Source: Nymphaea colorata
Lineage: Eukaryota > Streptophyta > Magnoliopsida > Nymphaeales > Nymphaeaceae
NCBI RefSeq assembly: GCF_008831285.2
Contig: NC_045140.1
Span: 26,554,131-26,618,130 of the forward strand
Direction: 5' to 3'
Length of the DNA stretch: 64,000 bases
Shown: piece by piece, positions 13,149 through 25,870 of the stretch
Numbering within the stretch: the first letter of the stretch is position 1
Layout of the letters: every line of letters begins with the position of its first letter
Program-made: the position numbers and the translations under genes
Notes under the pieces: model-generated
What the model was told of the DNA's origin: nothing
Databases searched by the model: none
Seen by the model: the letters and a program-made list of their open reading frames with translations, nothing else

Positions 13149-15800
13149 CTTTCTTTCTTACAAACCGCAGGGATTCTCAGCCTCGCACAGAAACAATGTC
13201 TCCTCTTGCTACAACATTCTCAGTACTCAAAATCAGAATGTTGAGACCAACATAAACTCTGCTATAAACTGATGTGAATCTTTTAACTAGAGCGGCTGCG
13301 CTGAAATTCTCAAACTCTAGTTTCCAACATCCTAGATTTTAAAATGCAAAAGCCAGCAAAATCACAGCAAGGCAAAGGGTGATCCCTCTCAGGACAACCC
13401 TCAAGATTCAAATGAATGTCCTTAATGATCTATCCGCGTTCACAGTGCAGTTCAAGCAACTACCGGTACTTGATTGAGCGGAAGTCCAAGTTACGCCCTT
13501 TCCAGGAAATAGATGTCCTTAATGACCTACCCGCATTGAAAGTACGGTTCAAGCAACCATCGCAATTAGAAACTTTTGCGCAGCAGTCCCAGTCAGTGTA
13601 CCATTTCTAGGTAACGAATACGTTTCCAGAAACTTTTCGCTGTTAAGACTCCAATTTAAATCAATCTCCGATATTTAGATCCTGCACACCATTATACGAA
13701 AAATTTTCCACAAATTCTTCCAAACAAAGCCCTTCAAACGTTCGTACCCCTGATTCCTAGAGACCAAGGCAATCCACCAAGACAACAGATCCATTCCCCA
13801 TTGACAAGCCAAACAAGGAACTGCTAGACGTCAAAAACCAGCAATTCCCAAGAGAGACATTTCAGAATTCCTAACATAGAGCCCTCTGCAAGGAGCCGAA
13901 CAAGAATCAAAACTACCACAAAACCTTCAGCTTGCCAGCTCACGTCTCAACAGCACTGAAACCTCGCCAGAAGCTAGAAGCAATAGCAAAAAAGAAGTTC
14001 TCAGATGCCTAAATCACTCCGCACAGTTTCCGAAGGCCCCAACTCCTCAGAACTCGAGGCACTCCAAGACCGAGGCGAAGGCCTCGCCGATACCAAAAGG
14101 AAGATCCCGGATAACTTAGCAATTTCGAGATATTGTAAAAACGAGAATTTCAATCACGACTGCAGAACCGCAGAAAAAAGGAAGTTGGAAGCTATAAACA
14201 AAATCCGTAGAAAATAAGGAACGGAGAAAGGAAGGAGAAGTAGACGAGGGAAGAAACAATTTGGAGGGAGAAACAGACAGGGAGAAAAGGACGATTCTTT
14301 ATGACGGGAAAACGAAAGAGAGGAAAGGAGTATAAAGGAAAAGAAAAAGTAGAAATAAAGAAAAAATGGAGATAGAATTTCTTTTGCGTAGGATTTGCGG
14401 CAAACCTCATGGAGGCAACCAGAAGAGAACGAGTGTGAGGGACCTGGTAATTCAACGCATCGAAAAACAAAAGCAAACTAAGCAAGCGAGGGAGGAAGAC
14501 GGTATTTCTTCTTCTGATTTTTTTTCCATCCATAGGAGGCGCTTGTGTCATCTCCATCCAATGGATCTCAGCCACGTGGAGACAAAGTTTTTTAGTCAGC
14601 CACTATTAGTTGGAGATACAGCAAAGACCTTAACTTGTTTTCGAATCGACGGAAAGGTCCGGTTTCCCGACAACGAATCGGATCAGGTACGGTTTTGATC
14701 CTAAGTCAAGTCAAGTGGGAAGAAAAGCAAGGTTCTAGGCTTGGAAACAGGAAGGACGCTGCTTTAGAGCATCCAAAGTCTAAGTCAAGTAGGCCTCATC
14801 GCGCCGGTTTGGTTCACTCGAAAATGGAGTTTGGTCCAGTTCCATGTGTCTCGTGTTTGTGTTGATGCACCGGATTAAAAGTCCTCAAGAGGGCCGTTGG
14901 GATTTGGACGACTCGATGTCGATTGGTCTGGACTTTTTAAAACTGGCCTTCTTAGCTGCCCAAGTTTGACTTTATCACTTTTTTTTTTCAACAAGTTTTT
15001 TGTATAAAAAAAAAAAAAAACATACCTCCTTAAATGATTAGTCAAGTTGAAGTTTAACTCAAATTTCTTAAGATTTAAATTGAGAATTCTTAAATTTTGA
15101 TGTCTAGTTTTTGCTATGTGAATGTTGATTCAAGACCGAAGGCTCCCCTAAGGAAAGTCAAAAGTCAATTATACGATATTGTCATTAGACCGGCGTAGTT
15201 AATTGAAAATGAAGATTTTAAGTCAAGGGACAGAAAAAGAGAGGATAAATTTGAGAATGGATATATTGAAATTTAGGTCGAGGCTGTACTAAAAAAATGT
15301 ATGTTTTGGAAAATGGTAGTAACAAAGATCGAAAAAGAATGACTTATTAATGATTTTAAAAAAATAAGTAAAAGAATTGAGTTACATAAAAAGGACCCGT
15401 CCAATTGAGATGAGGACCGTTTGTGATGGATCTGAGGCTTTAAGATCCAAATCCGTTTCGCTTGTGATCATAAGACAGGACTGTGATGAAGCGGATGCGA
15501 ATAAGTTGTTGGGGTGTGAGATCCGGTTGTTCCAATCCAGGCTGGGAAAAGTAGCAGAACTGGATCCGGTTTTCCATCGACCCGGATCGGTCCAGTCTTA
15601 AGGGCATTGTGGACAACATGGAGAGGCAGATCTTCCGTGACAAGTCAAAAGCGGTCCATCGTACTGGTCGTTGGTCGCCTGGCCCACAAGATGGTGGGGC
15701 CCGCGTGGACGTTGCTTTGTTTACCAAATTTTGATGGGTGGGAATCTGCCAAGGCGGGTTGGTGCCTGGTGGTCCCCGGGACTGGATCCGTGGGATCCAT
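13149..15800. other. 5' flank of the hydrolase gene and gene-free DNA
   Basis: The first 1.2 kb is likely 5' leader, leader intron and promoter of the minus-strand hydrolase gene; no exon boundary can be set without transcript data. Within 13390-13580 two imperfect copies of a segment containing GTCCTTAATGA lie about 100 bases apart. The purine-rich stretch 14220-14370 would read as a pyrimidine tract on the gene strand, as often seen near plant transcription starts. Several 60-145 codon open frames between 14.0 and 15.9 kb show no domain pattern. Confidence 0.5.
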
Positions 15801-16130
15801 AAGGCCAGCTCGAGCTTGGGTTGATAATACAACATCGAGCTTGAATTCAACTTGTTTAACTGGTTTATATCGAGCATGTCTCGTTTTTTCTTTTAACTTG
15901 TTAACTCGATTAACTTCTTAGTTGCTACTCGTTTAACTATTTTCTCATTATAATTCAATATTTATTATGTAATCGAGCCTAATTGAGTTTAACGAGTTGA
16001 GTTTTTATGACTCAAACTCAACTCATTTAACATTTTGAGCATACATTTGAACTCGAGCTTGACTTGTTTACAAACCAGTCGAGTTTAGACGAGCGATTTT
16101 GACTCGATCTCAAACTGACTTGCTTCGTTG
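15800..16130. repeat. Degenerate GAGCTCGA/AACTCGA repeat block
   Basis: Repeated variants of CTCGAGCTTG, TTTAACTCG and GAGTTTGA run through this segment and have the character of the element at 36077-36623. Boundaries are unclear and I could not find a target duplication. Confidence 0.6.
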
Positions 16131-16263
16131 CACAGTCCTAAGAGGAGGGGCTAAAATGGATGGCTGCGGATTGAATAAAGATGGAAGATGATTTGGACAA
16201 AAAATGACAAAGAATATCAAGACAAGTTTATCTGCCGTAAAGTGGGAGGGTATTTAGTGGGGT

Positions 16264-16650
16264 AGTACGAAGACTATTGTGTTCTTGGAATGCTTTAGGG
16301 GCATTTAGCAGCAAGAATATTAATAAAATTTTTCATGAATATATCTTAAAATTTTAGTTTGATTTGTCAAAACACTGTATTTTAGTATTTTATGAATCTG
16401 TTTTAAAATATACAGGAGTGCCAAAGCGAGTTTATCTCCCATAACATTAAAAGGGTGTTTTGTAGTAAGTACAAAGACTATTGTGTCTTTGGAATACTTG
16501 GGGCCATTTAACAACAGGATACTATCAAAATGATTCAAAAAATTTAGGCAGATTCATGAAACACTGTATTCTAATGTTTTATGAATCTATTTTAATCATT
16601 AAAATATATGCATTTGAACACTATTTTTAGTGTTCCCGTTGCCAAATAGT
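16264..16650. mobile_element. MITE-like sequence with diverged inverted ends and an internal direct repeat
   Basis: The left end near 16298 (GGGGCATTTAGCAGCAAGAA) and the right end near 16633-16650 (GTTCCCGTTGCCAAATAG) are diverged inverted repeats, about 14 of 20 positions matching by eye. A segment beginning with AGACTATTGTGT at 16271 recurs about 203 bases downstream near 16474, so the insert appears partly duplicated. It is AT-rich and non-coding, as expected for a small non-autonomous DNA transposon. Confidence 0.4.
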
Positions 16651-16919
16651 TCATTTTTATAACAAACATTTTGAGAACATCATGTTCTTATTTTATGAAA
16701 CATGGCGTAATTATTTCTGACTTTTGATTATGAGATTTAGCAACAGTTATAAATTGATCATCACATTATTTTTGTTAGAAAAAATATGTGGTATTCATAG
16801 ACAATGTATTTTAAAACCGTGTGTTCTAGAAAGTATAATTTTGTTCTTATCAAATAGTTGCTTATGGTACCATAACAGAAATCGACACTGGACAAAGACT
16901 CAAGGAAACTGTGACGGGG

Positions 16920-17070
16920 CCAATGGCCGAGCCAAAAATGTTTGATTAAGGGACACTTTAAGTTTAAATGTCAAACTTTAAGGGGCACTCATATACGAAA
17001 AAAAAAGCTAAAAATTAATGAAGTTTGTATAAGTAAATAATGTAAATTTGGTAGGCTGAATTGCCACACC
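16920..17070. repeat. Dispersed repeat, copy 1 (shared with 25770-25870)
   Basis: The pattern GACACTTTAAGTTTAAAT, then a second copy of the AACTT motif, then CTAAAAATTAATGAAGTTT is matched in order at 25780-25850. It is probably a remnant of a dispersed transposable element with no coding capacity here. Confidence 0.45.
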
Positions 17071-19500
17071 AGGTACAAGGTGACTCGGCCACGATCCGGC
17101 CATGACTTTCTTGCAAAGCTCTTATTTGAAGCAAGCTCTTTCTTTTGAGATCCATATCCAAGAACAGAGTGGGAATGCGAAATGGGTCGGATTTATTATG
17201 GTTCTTTTCTCCTAACCCGGTTTCCCACGTATTTGGGTTTCTCTAGTCTGAGCCTTATGCATCTCCGATTTCACTTATGAGAATTGCTTCCGCTTTTTAG
17301 GGAACAGAAAGTAAGAAACAACTTTAAATTCTTTTTAGGAAGTTTGAAAAGGTGCGTTTAGTAGCGATATCCAAGACAAACAACCAGATCCGCTGCCATA
17401 TCAAAGCACAACTTACAGCTTTGTTGTGATCAATACAAGTAGTTGACATTTCTCGCCAGGTCCAATGAGATTGTACAATCGTGAACGTTGCGCAATTATA
17501 ACTTGCATCATTTGTGTCGCGGGCAGACTTTTTAAAGCTTTATTTGGCCCGCGCGGCGCCAAAGGTATACCAAGCTTGGCCGAGCCATACACAGTTGGTC
17601 TGCAACAATTTGAGTCATCTATGTAATGATGAACCTAGAGACGTGCTTAAGACTCAAAGGGGCCATTTGTAATTATGTATAAAATATTAATGAATTTGTT
17701 CCAATCTGATCTTTTTGCATATATTCATGAAACAAATTGTTACTGTTTTCATTGGCGAAATGACTCTCAGAACAGAAAACCCAAACAACGGGAACATAAT
17801 TTCAACAATATATGGGGCCTTCAATTTGATACTCTTCACATGTCTAAAGTAACTAAGAAGCGTGTTTGTCCTTTATCGTGTGTACACCCTGAGATATTTT
17901 TCCACCACCTATTACAATGCTATATTTTTGGGAACATTCTTCTTCCACTTCCTTTTCACACATATCCATTTCATTTACTGGTAATTAAGGTTTCAGTTTC
18001 TTTCGAGAAAAGGAACCCATGGCCAATAAATGGAACTCTTTTCTCTAAGTTCCACCTGTATATTTTTGTACCACTATTGTTTTCCAAGCCAACTTTGTGC
18101 TTTTCCAATCAACATTGAGATCTCAATCAGTTTTGGTGTCGCAAAAGTCTGCTTGAATCGGTTTATTCTAATCAAATAGGTGGCAAATCAATTTATTTTA
18201 CGGATTGATAAGGGGATATCATACTTCATAAAGCATTTTTTTAATTATTTTTCAATTATTTTTGAAGTTTTATTGTACTTATTTTTATATTTTTCGTTCA
18301 TTTTAAAAATAAACATAATAATTAATATTTTCACCGTTCCTTAACCAAGTCGTGTAGAAGTAGTGTAGTCCCTTCGGTGTAAACCCAAATACATGGAGAT
18401 CAGCCTCTCCTACTCATTAGTTCCTCCAAAACGGATCCATTGACGTGAATTAACAACGAACCAGTTGGTAGAACATGATTCAGGTACGTTAAGTTACACG
18501 AACTTTGGCATGCAAAAGATTTCCCCCTTTTTTCCCTTTGACTGTTGACACAGGAGATACGCTTAGAAGCCGTTTGATTACTGTTCAAGAACTGGACGTT
18601 CTGTCCACCACACCATTGTCATGTTTCAATTCTCTATTTAGACGAAACTAAGAATGAAACAACGGGTCTCATCCGACCGACGTTTGTTTTGCTTGGGACA
18701 TATTTGCCTGTCATGTTCGTTTTGTCTGACATTTGTTTTGTGCTTTGTCCGTTTTGTTTGTTTGGTCTAGTGTTTATCTTGTGAAGTGTGTTTTGTTTGT
18801 TTTGTCTATTCTATCTGCTGCTTGTTAACAGGAACACTCTATATGTTGCGTTGCATATTCTGCTTCCCTGTTTATTAGAGATAACTAGACTTTTATATTA
18901 TACCATTGCAAAATCTATTTATATCATATCATAACAAAACATGTTATAACAAATAGCACATAGCAAAATCAACTCATTTGATTAATTCAATGAACGAAAA
19001 TATGAAAAGTGTTAGAAACTTAACTAGGCAACAGGTTTAGATGAAACCGTAACATCACTAAATCAAAATTTTAAGATGTTCAATTGTTCGAAGCCGCATG
19101 TTGGCATACGACAGGATGGATACAAAAGTTTATAGACCCAAAGACAAGAAGACTAGACTCACTATAAGCAGAGACACAACCACAGTTAGACATTGCCAAG
19201 ACCTTAGTGGGAGAGAGATATAGAGAGACAGATAGAGAGGACAGTATAGACCAAATCTGGTTTCCAAAATCTGGGATTGGAAACAAAAAGTAAGATTTAT
19301 GGAGCAGAGAAAACGTCCCATATCTTCCAAGCCAACAAGAAATGACAAAAAAAATTGTGCCAAGGTCTGCTCGTTGTGAAATCGAAAGGAATGAAAGAAC
19401 AACTATTAACTACTTATGTACTCCAAATCTTAAATGAATGATGAGATTTCCACTCACCTTTCCTATGATTTTACCCTCCAGATAGTGACAGCAGCCACGT
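17071..19500. other. Gene-free stretch
   Basis: This holds AT-rich DNA with one 147-codon open frame (17675-18118, plus) whose composition and lack of domain pattern suggest chance. A T- and G-rich block at 18690-18810 is built on repeated TTTTGT(T/C)TG motifs. No gene, RNA gene or bounded element is supported. Confidence 0.5.
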
Positions 19501-19539
19501 TTAGGTCCCGTCGGACACTCTATATGGACCTTGCTTCCA

Positions 19540-19900
19540 AGAATGAACATTAGCCCTCTGGTCCACCACGTAGCCCCAGCCTATTATGCCCCTGGAGACA
19601 GAAGCTTCCTCCTTGATGCATGCTCCTCATCAACGTGCAGCTCGACCGGTGCTCCATGCTGCCTTTAGCCACCGGCCACAACAGCTTCTTGCTAGTATCC
19701 TCTTCGACACTGGTGTGCTTGCTCCCTTGCCGCCAGCCGGTGGAGCCAACGATAGATCGGATGGGGATCGCCGGGTCCAATGGCGAGCCGGCGACGACGG
19801 ACGACGGCAGCCTTGTTGGCAGCAGAGCCTCTCCTATCCATCGTGCATCCGTTGCTCGTCCTTCTTCTTGTTATGTTCATAAGTCCTCCTCGCAGCAGCA
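19540..19900. other. GC-rich islet with overlapping open frames, unassigned
   Basis: About 350 bases are distinctly more GC-rich than the flanks and stay open in three or more frames on both strands (19586-19882 plus, 19620-20024 plus, 19550-19780 minus). None of the translations resembles a family I know, and overlapping openness is expected of GC-rich DNA. It could be a decayed exon or transposon fragment. Confidence 0.3.
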
Positions 19901-21400
19901 GCCAACTGTTTTACCATGTTTCCCATTATTTAATCGATCTCGCCCACATCTCCAGCATTTGTATCCGCATTTCAACCTTGCTCATTTGCTTTTCAACAAC
20001 TACATTGTCCTTCGTTTCCTATGACATTACAAGAAATGAATGGTGGCATGTCCCATGCCAATTTGATGTTGTATTACAGTCAACTTCTTTTACATTTTAA
20101 ACAAACTGTTGAGAGATGAAAGGGTAAAGAAACATGGCAGGCCACCTACGTAAATTTGATATGGGTTATGGACCGTCCATTCACTTTTTTTTTTTCAATT
20201 GGAATTTTGAACCTAAATAAGAACAAATATGATTTTGGTCAGTTAACTAATCATGAATTTACTTTATGATGTTATTGCACGTCATGCCAGATAATTGAAT
20301 GATTAATTATGCTTTCCAACTAATTAAATCATGTTTTGCTTTGCGATTTATCAGTTAAGATGTCATACAATTGAGTTATTAAAGCTAATTACTTTCTGAT
20401 TAATCATGATTTGCCGCCTATCAATCACGTTAATTGAGGGATTCAATTTCCCACGTGGAAAGGTTTTTGTTTTTAACTATAATTTGAGATTATGACATCT
20501 TTGAAGAATGATAAGGAGCATTCTTTAACAAGAATACTACATAAATGTTCCATGATTGGTGGAAATTCATCTTACGGGACTTTAAATCTGAACCTCAAAC
20601 AAGATATGAGCAGGTGGATTTGAATCTAAACTTGCACCACAATTAATTGCATTTCAGGCACATTATAAGGAAGACTATAACTATATTAAAAAAAAAATCT
20701 AATCTCAAGAAATGTTCAATTATATGTCTAACGATCGGACTTGCGACTCATTTATGGCCCTAGGTCCTTTATATTTTGACAAAGATCCAACTCAGCCCAT
20801 GGTTGTCTCTTCAGAGATCCGATACACCTCAGCATATTCTTAACATTGCATCTTGCTGGAGCTGTTGTATTTTTTGGCCCGAGAAAACTTCAGCATCAAG
20901 AACCGCCAGGCGGTTAACAGGATTTCCAACTTCCAACTACCATCCGGTGTTCTAAGAAGTGATCCAAATGAGATCATCAATATTTAAGCATCGTACTTGC
21001 ATTTTTAATTATGTGATACACCAACCAAACATACTTTCCTGAGGTAAAAAGGAATCGTTCCGAGTTCTAAGCTCCAATAATACTGTCACAGTAAGGCTTA
21101 GTTAACTTTCTCATGATATTGTCATCTTTAGAAGATAAAATTTATTTATTTTTAGCTTTTTGAAAGATCATAACTTTAAATTTTCCATCTTGGATGTATT
21201 TTACTTAATCTCCGAGTGTTTTAGAAGAAAAAAATTCATCCGGATTAGCATCCTTAAAATTTGAACACCAGTATTCATTATAGAAGAGAATTCAACCAGA
21301 GGCTTGAAATTCAAGACAGAAAAGCTAACTATAAGCACCAAGACAACGGCAGAAAATATATTAAGATGTAATTCCCAAAGGTTCTCATTCAGTAGGTTGG
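19901..21400. other. Gene-free AT-rich stretch
   Basis: Apart from ordinary AT-rich sequence with TAATTAAT-type motifs around 20230-20450, I see no coding frame, RNA gene or bounded repeat in this 1.5 kb. Confidence 0.5.
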
Positions 21401-23410
21401 AGCTTCTAGATCAGAGGTGGGCGAATATCCAAGTTGGTCCCAGAAGCAAAATGAAGTTTAGAAAGTAGAAACTAAGCAGCAGCGGCGGTGGCATCCTTCC
21501 ATTAAAGTCGGGTGAAGTCACCGTGATGAAAAGCTTGAACAGAGGGAAAGATAGGGCTGAGTCCTGTGAAAGCAGCACCTTGGCATAATAGCAAGCACCA
21601 TGCTCATCAAGATTCTATGATATACCAACAATCTCCTTTGAAGGATCCATAACAAGAAGATGGGCCTACAGCTTGAGCTTCCATTTTCAAGCAGCACAAA
21701 ACTGTAACAGAACGTTGCGCGATTGACGGGGAGCCCCACATCCCCCGAGTGGCGAGAACAGACAGAAATTAGAAATACACACTTGTTGTATATCATTTTC
21801 TCTTTCTCTTAAGTATCAAAGGAGAAAAGTAGAACCTTTTCTCTGGCATTTCTCAGATTTCAGAATAACCTTCTTAGAATCCCCATTAACGAAAGTATTC
21901 TGTATGAATGAGCACTGGTATACAAGCCAGCGGTGGGTGTACTTGAGGATTTCGCATAAGATTAAAAGGTAGGGGATTAGACGGACGCAACTCCTAATCT
22001 GAATCCAGCTGGAGCTTGTCGAATGCCTGGAGACTGAAGTCCCAGGCACGAAGTTGAACATGCAGACGTTGATTCACATTCACCTGCACCAGCTATTGCG
22101 CTTCCAAAACGCTTCAAACTCACCGATGAATAAACAAAAGGCAATATGAACTGCCAAAAGCCATTAAAAGAGAACAGCTCAGATACGCGCAAATAGGTCC
22201 TTGTTTAAAGACATGAACCGAAATAATTGTTCATATCCATGAGGGATCTACATCAGTATCAACAAATGAGATTTGCTCATCACACAGAATCAGACATTAT
22301 ATAATCTTGGAAAACCTGCGAAGGCATCATAGCTACTTTGCCATAATTATCAGTGAATGCTAGAGTCACATAGAATAAGTATCCTCAAGTACCCACGTTG
22401 GGGCTTGCGTGACCTGAACATTGGTTTCATAATCACATTCAGGCTTTAAAATCCCCAAAGATTGAGCAGTAGCCAAGGTAAATATCCCAACAGAAACAAA
22501 AAAAAAAGAGTGCTCTACACAAAATTAACCACTCAAAGAGATCCCGTCCTACATGTAAAAGCATGAAGACTACAAGATGAGAATACGATGAACCGACGTC
22601 AATGCTAGAAACTGATTCATGCTTTACAAACCCTGCCAACAGGAAAATGTCTGAGATTCTCATGAACATAAGGGGAAAGGATCCAAAACCAAACGCATGT
22701 GACAAATGAAGAAAATATCAAGAGCACAAAACTAAGTGAATGCAAAAACCCAAGCAACTGTTTTACGCGATCAGATCGAATGAGAGGATTTTTAGTCTCT
22801 GTGGTCAAAATATACGGTTAAAAGATTGAAATAAACAGAATACAACAAAACCAGAAAAACAAATCGAAATTTAGAAAGAAAAAAAAATTATCAACTCAAT
22901 CCCTCCAAAAAAACTGATTCCTTGCGAAGTTGGTGCTCATATTCTATGGGTGTAAATGGGTCTTTCATGCTGAAGCAGTCAGGACGAGGAATTTTGTATA
23001 ATCATCGCACCTCTTCACAAGGATATACCGCATAAGTAATTTAAATAACTCTTGATCCTAAGGAAATATAAAACCGACTACGATAAGGGAGAAAAGACCG
23101 TATATAAAACACCTAACGTTAATCGTGATTTTCGCCCAAGAAACAAACAAAAGCAAGAAAAGGGCGGAGTCTAACTAGGAACCACGATGATCGCCACTGA
23201 ATGCACAAAAATTTTTAGCCGAATACCGGTCCAAAATCAACTCCAACGCAGAGAAGAATGGCGGTTTGTGAAGGATCGGATAAGCTCAGAAAGAGAGACA
23301 GACTTGCGGCGCCGACCTACAGGGTGAACTCCAAAGGAAGGTACAAAATCAAACGCTTCATAGACAAAGCCCTAGCCAGGAACCCTTATATATATATATA
23401 TAGAACTTCA
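21400..23410 (-). other. Possible minus-strand transcription unit, product unknown
   Basis: On the minus strand a TATATATA run at 23388-23401 is followed by GGCTAGGGCTTTG and a short upstream-type ORF (MKRLILYLPLEFTL, stop), which together look like a plant promoter and 5' leader. Downstream, short open stretches (for example around 21970-22190 and 22440-22800) show no recognisable domain, and I could not join them into a spliced frame. It may be a non-coding RNA, a fast-evolving gene or a pseudogene. Confidence 0.25.
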
Positions 23411-23689
23411 GCAAAAATCCGGATCGCCTCGGGGGAGGGTCTCGGGTCTGGGCCAGTGTGAACCCGATCTGTAATCAAATCAATTAAAAACTGACAGACT
23501 GGACCTTTTTACCCGATCGGGTTACGGGGCCAGAACCGTTTATGAATCTTGACCGATATTCGTCAGGCCGATCGGATTTCATAATTTTAAAGCGTCTAAA
23601 CAGCTTCATCCTCGCGACCCAACAAGGGAGCTTTTGTCTTCATCACCGTAAGCAGGCAGCAAGAGGAGAGATTGATCGAACTTTGTTTT

Positions 23690-23880
23690 TTTTTTTTTTT
23701 GTAGGAATGTCAATACTTTTTATTTGGATTGAATATCCGCTTGAATTAAAAAATCAAATCAAATTGAGACGTAAGAAATAACTTCCGATCAGATTCGTAT
23801 GTGACTTCTTGTTGTTGAAATTATATGAGAATATCTCAAAATTTATTGTTGAAATTATCTGTGAATATCCGAAAAGTAGA
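23690..23880. repeat. Degenerate GGATATTC/GAATATCC-type repeat block
   Basis: The segment opens GTAGGAATGTCAATA and has scattered GAATATCC motifs; a 40-base segment beginning TTGTTGAAATTAT recurs within it. It resembles the larger block at 34405-34800. No terminal repeats could be fixed. Confidence 0.4.
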
Positions 23881-23934
23881 TGCGATTACATCGCTACTGT
23901 TGCAGAGCAGCGACGGAAACCCATCGCCAGGTCT

Positions 23935-25100
23935 CTCTCTCTTTCTCTTCTTCTTTCTTTTTCTCTGTGACAGTGTGTGTAACTAACCAGAAAAGAAATA
24001 TGTAGAGACGGGCGATGGCCGGCCCCCTTTTCGTTTTTCTTCTTCATCGTCTCTACTCTCTCCCTGCCTCTGTTGCCCTTATTTCTGTGCCGGTTTCTTC
24101 TAAGTTTATTAATGGATTCGGAGTATTCGCAGAGTTGTGGCTGCAGAATGTCTTGTTTATAGTTAAAGCAATCTGCGGGGTGCTAGGAATGAAATCGACG
24201 AGCTTAGGCTTGATTCCAAATGGGAAGGAAGGGTCTGATGGATGAAGAGACGAATTCAAGCCCTGTTTTCTCTCTCACTCCCTCAGCTACTTCTATGACC
24301 CTTTTTGAATTTTTTTTACAAACATCTTCCAACATTTGTCCCATTCCTTTTGTTCTGTGTTAATGCATATTTTGCCCTTTTCAGGTCAGGGGAACTTTGC
24401 CGCAAGCACTGGCACCAGATGACTAAACATATCGGAGAAAACAGAACCAAGTCATTTCAGGAACAGGTGCATCTTCTCGTCTCTAGATATTGCCCCAAGT
24501 CGTTGGAATGAAGCGATGTGCGATCTGCATTGTTGAAGGCTTCTCTTAGATCGGTGATAATGTGGCTAAAAGTTTGAAGCTAGTGCTCTCGAGATGTTAA
24601 GGGCAGCTTTTGATGGTGAATGCACCCAGGACGAGTTGGTTTCCCTCTACATGAATATATTAACTTATTAAGATAAGCAGTTGCCTGCTTTTTAAGGTTC
24701 TAATGTCATGCAGCCTTTCGATACTTGGCCAGTATTTTTGAAGTTAAAGTGGAAGAGAAGGAGGTGATTCTTTGGTGGACTGAACCTTGATAATTTGAAG
24801 ATTTCTACCTATTCCTTTTAGCCTTTAATACACGATACTTCTGTTTTCCAATTGTTTTTGCTTCAGCTCAGGCCTCAGAGAGGTGCAACTTCCACAAGAG
24901 GGCGTTAGCTGCTACTGTGCATATAAATTCCTGGAGAGTGACATGACCTTTTACTATGATCTCACTCAAGCGGGGGGCACTTTCTTGTAGTTTGAAGTGA
25001 AAAGAAGACAATGGTGAAATGTTGGCATCAAATTAACGATCCATCATCTTATCTTCTTGTTTTAATTTTTTTTTCTTTTTTTTGGTAGGTAGAACTTTAA
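23935..25100 (+). other. Possible plus-strand transcription unit with exon-like segments, product unknown
   Basis: A CT-rich tract at 23932-23970 resembles a plant core-promoter pyrimidine patch. It is followed by an ATG in good context at 24015 (MAGPLFVFLLHRLYSL, 76 codons open). Good acceptor sites follow at 24385 (CCCTTTTCAG) and 24884 (TTTTTGCTTCAG), with a plausible donor after GGAACAG at 24467. The putative exons do not give a continuous or recognisable protein, so no CDS is called. Confidence 0.25.
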
Positions 25101-25495
25101 CCAAATTATGAACTGATTAATTTTTCGACTTTTTTCTTACCGGACTTGGATATTCATTCTGGATTTGGACTAAATCCTATCGTACGAGTTCTATTTCTAG
25201 TACAAGTGCAATGTCCGTATTTTGAATTTCAGATCCAAAATCTAACTCGTGTCTGCCCATTTGCATCCCACATGCTCAAGTGTCTGTAAAATCTGTCTTA
25301 TATTGTTTTAAGCAAATTTATGGAAAAAGTTACAAATAGCCGCTCAATGATTGAGTGATTTACAAATCTACGCCCAACTTTTAAAGTGTTGCATTTTGGC
25401 GCCTAACATTTTAAGGCAATTCTCAATTACAAATGACCGCTGTGATCTCCATCCATGAGGAACTTAATGTTCAAAACTGATATCGCAAACACATA

Positions 25496-25547
25496 GATGC
25501 AAAGCATTGTCGTTGAAGATGCAAAGCATTGCCGTTGAAGATGCAAA
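25496..25547. repeat. 22-bp tandem repeat, 2.4 copies
   Basis: A unit containing GATGCAAAGCATTG is present at 25496-25517 and 25518-25539 with one mismatch, followed by a partial third copy. Confidence 0.85.
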
Positions 25548-25769
25548 CATGAAGAAATAACTATCAATCCTCCCCAATTGGAGTATAGATAAACAAGAAC
25601 ATGTAGCGTCAGTGAAGCAATTGAAGAGATGACGATACAAAGGAACACCCAGATTATCATAGAAGCATGAAACGTCTCTTGTAGGTTGTTTTCTTTCCTT
25701 GGTTGCTAAGTTGCCACCGGCTTGCATGTCACAGTGGAGACTGTTCACTGTTTTGGAGGAACCAGAAAT

Positions 25770-25870
25770 TTCTAGCTAAGGAACACTTTAAGTTTCAATT
25801 TTAAACTTCAAAAAGACATTTATAAGTAAATAAACTGAAAATTAATGGATTTTTTATACATGGGTGCGTT
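25770..25870. repeat. Dispersed repeat, copy 2 (shared with 16920-17070)
   Basis: AACACTTTAAGTTTCAAT, a second AAACTTC motif and CTGAAAATTAATGGATTT follow each other as in the copy near 17 kb, preceded by an AACCAGAAATTTCTAG lead-in. Confidence 0.45.

Noticed and set aside
17675..18118. 147-codon plus-strand frame
   Set aside because: It is one of the longest frames in the gene-poor region, but it is AT-rich, rich in Phe, His and Leu, has no domain pattern and no splice-supported partner.
21600..21625. CTCATCAAGATTCT, similar to the complement of miR172
   Set aside because: About 13 consecutive bases match at one end, but no pairing arm lies within the expected hairpin distance on either side and no AP2-type coding frame surrounds it.
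22250..22340. GTGATGAG and CTGATG motifs on the minus strand suggesting a box C/D snoRNA
   Set aside because: Spacing is too short and there is no terminal stem.
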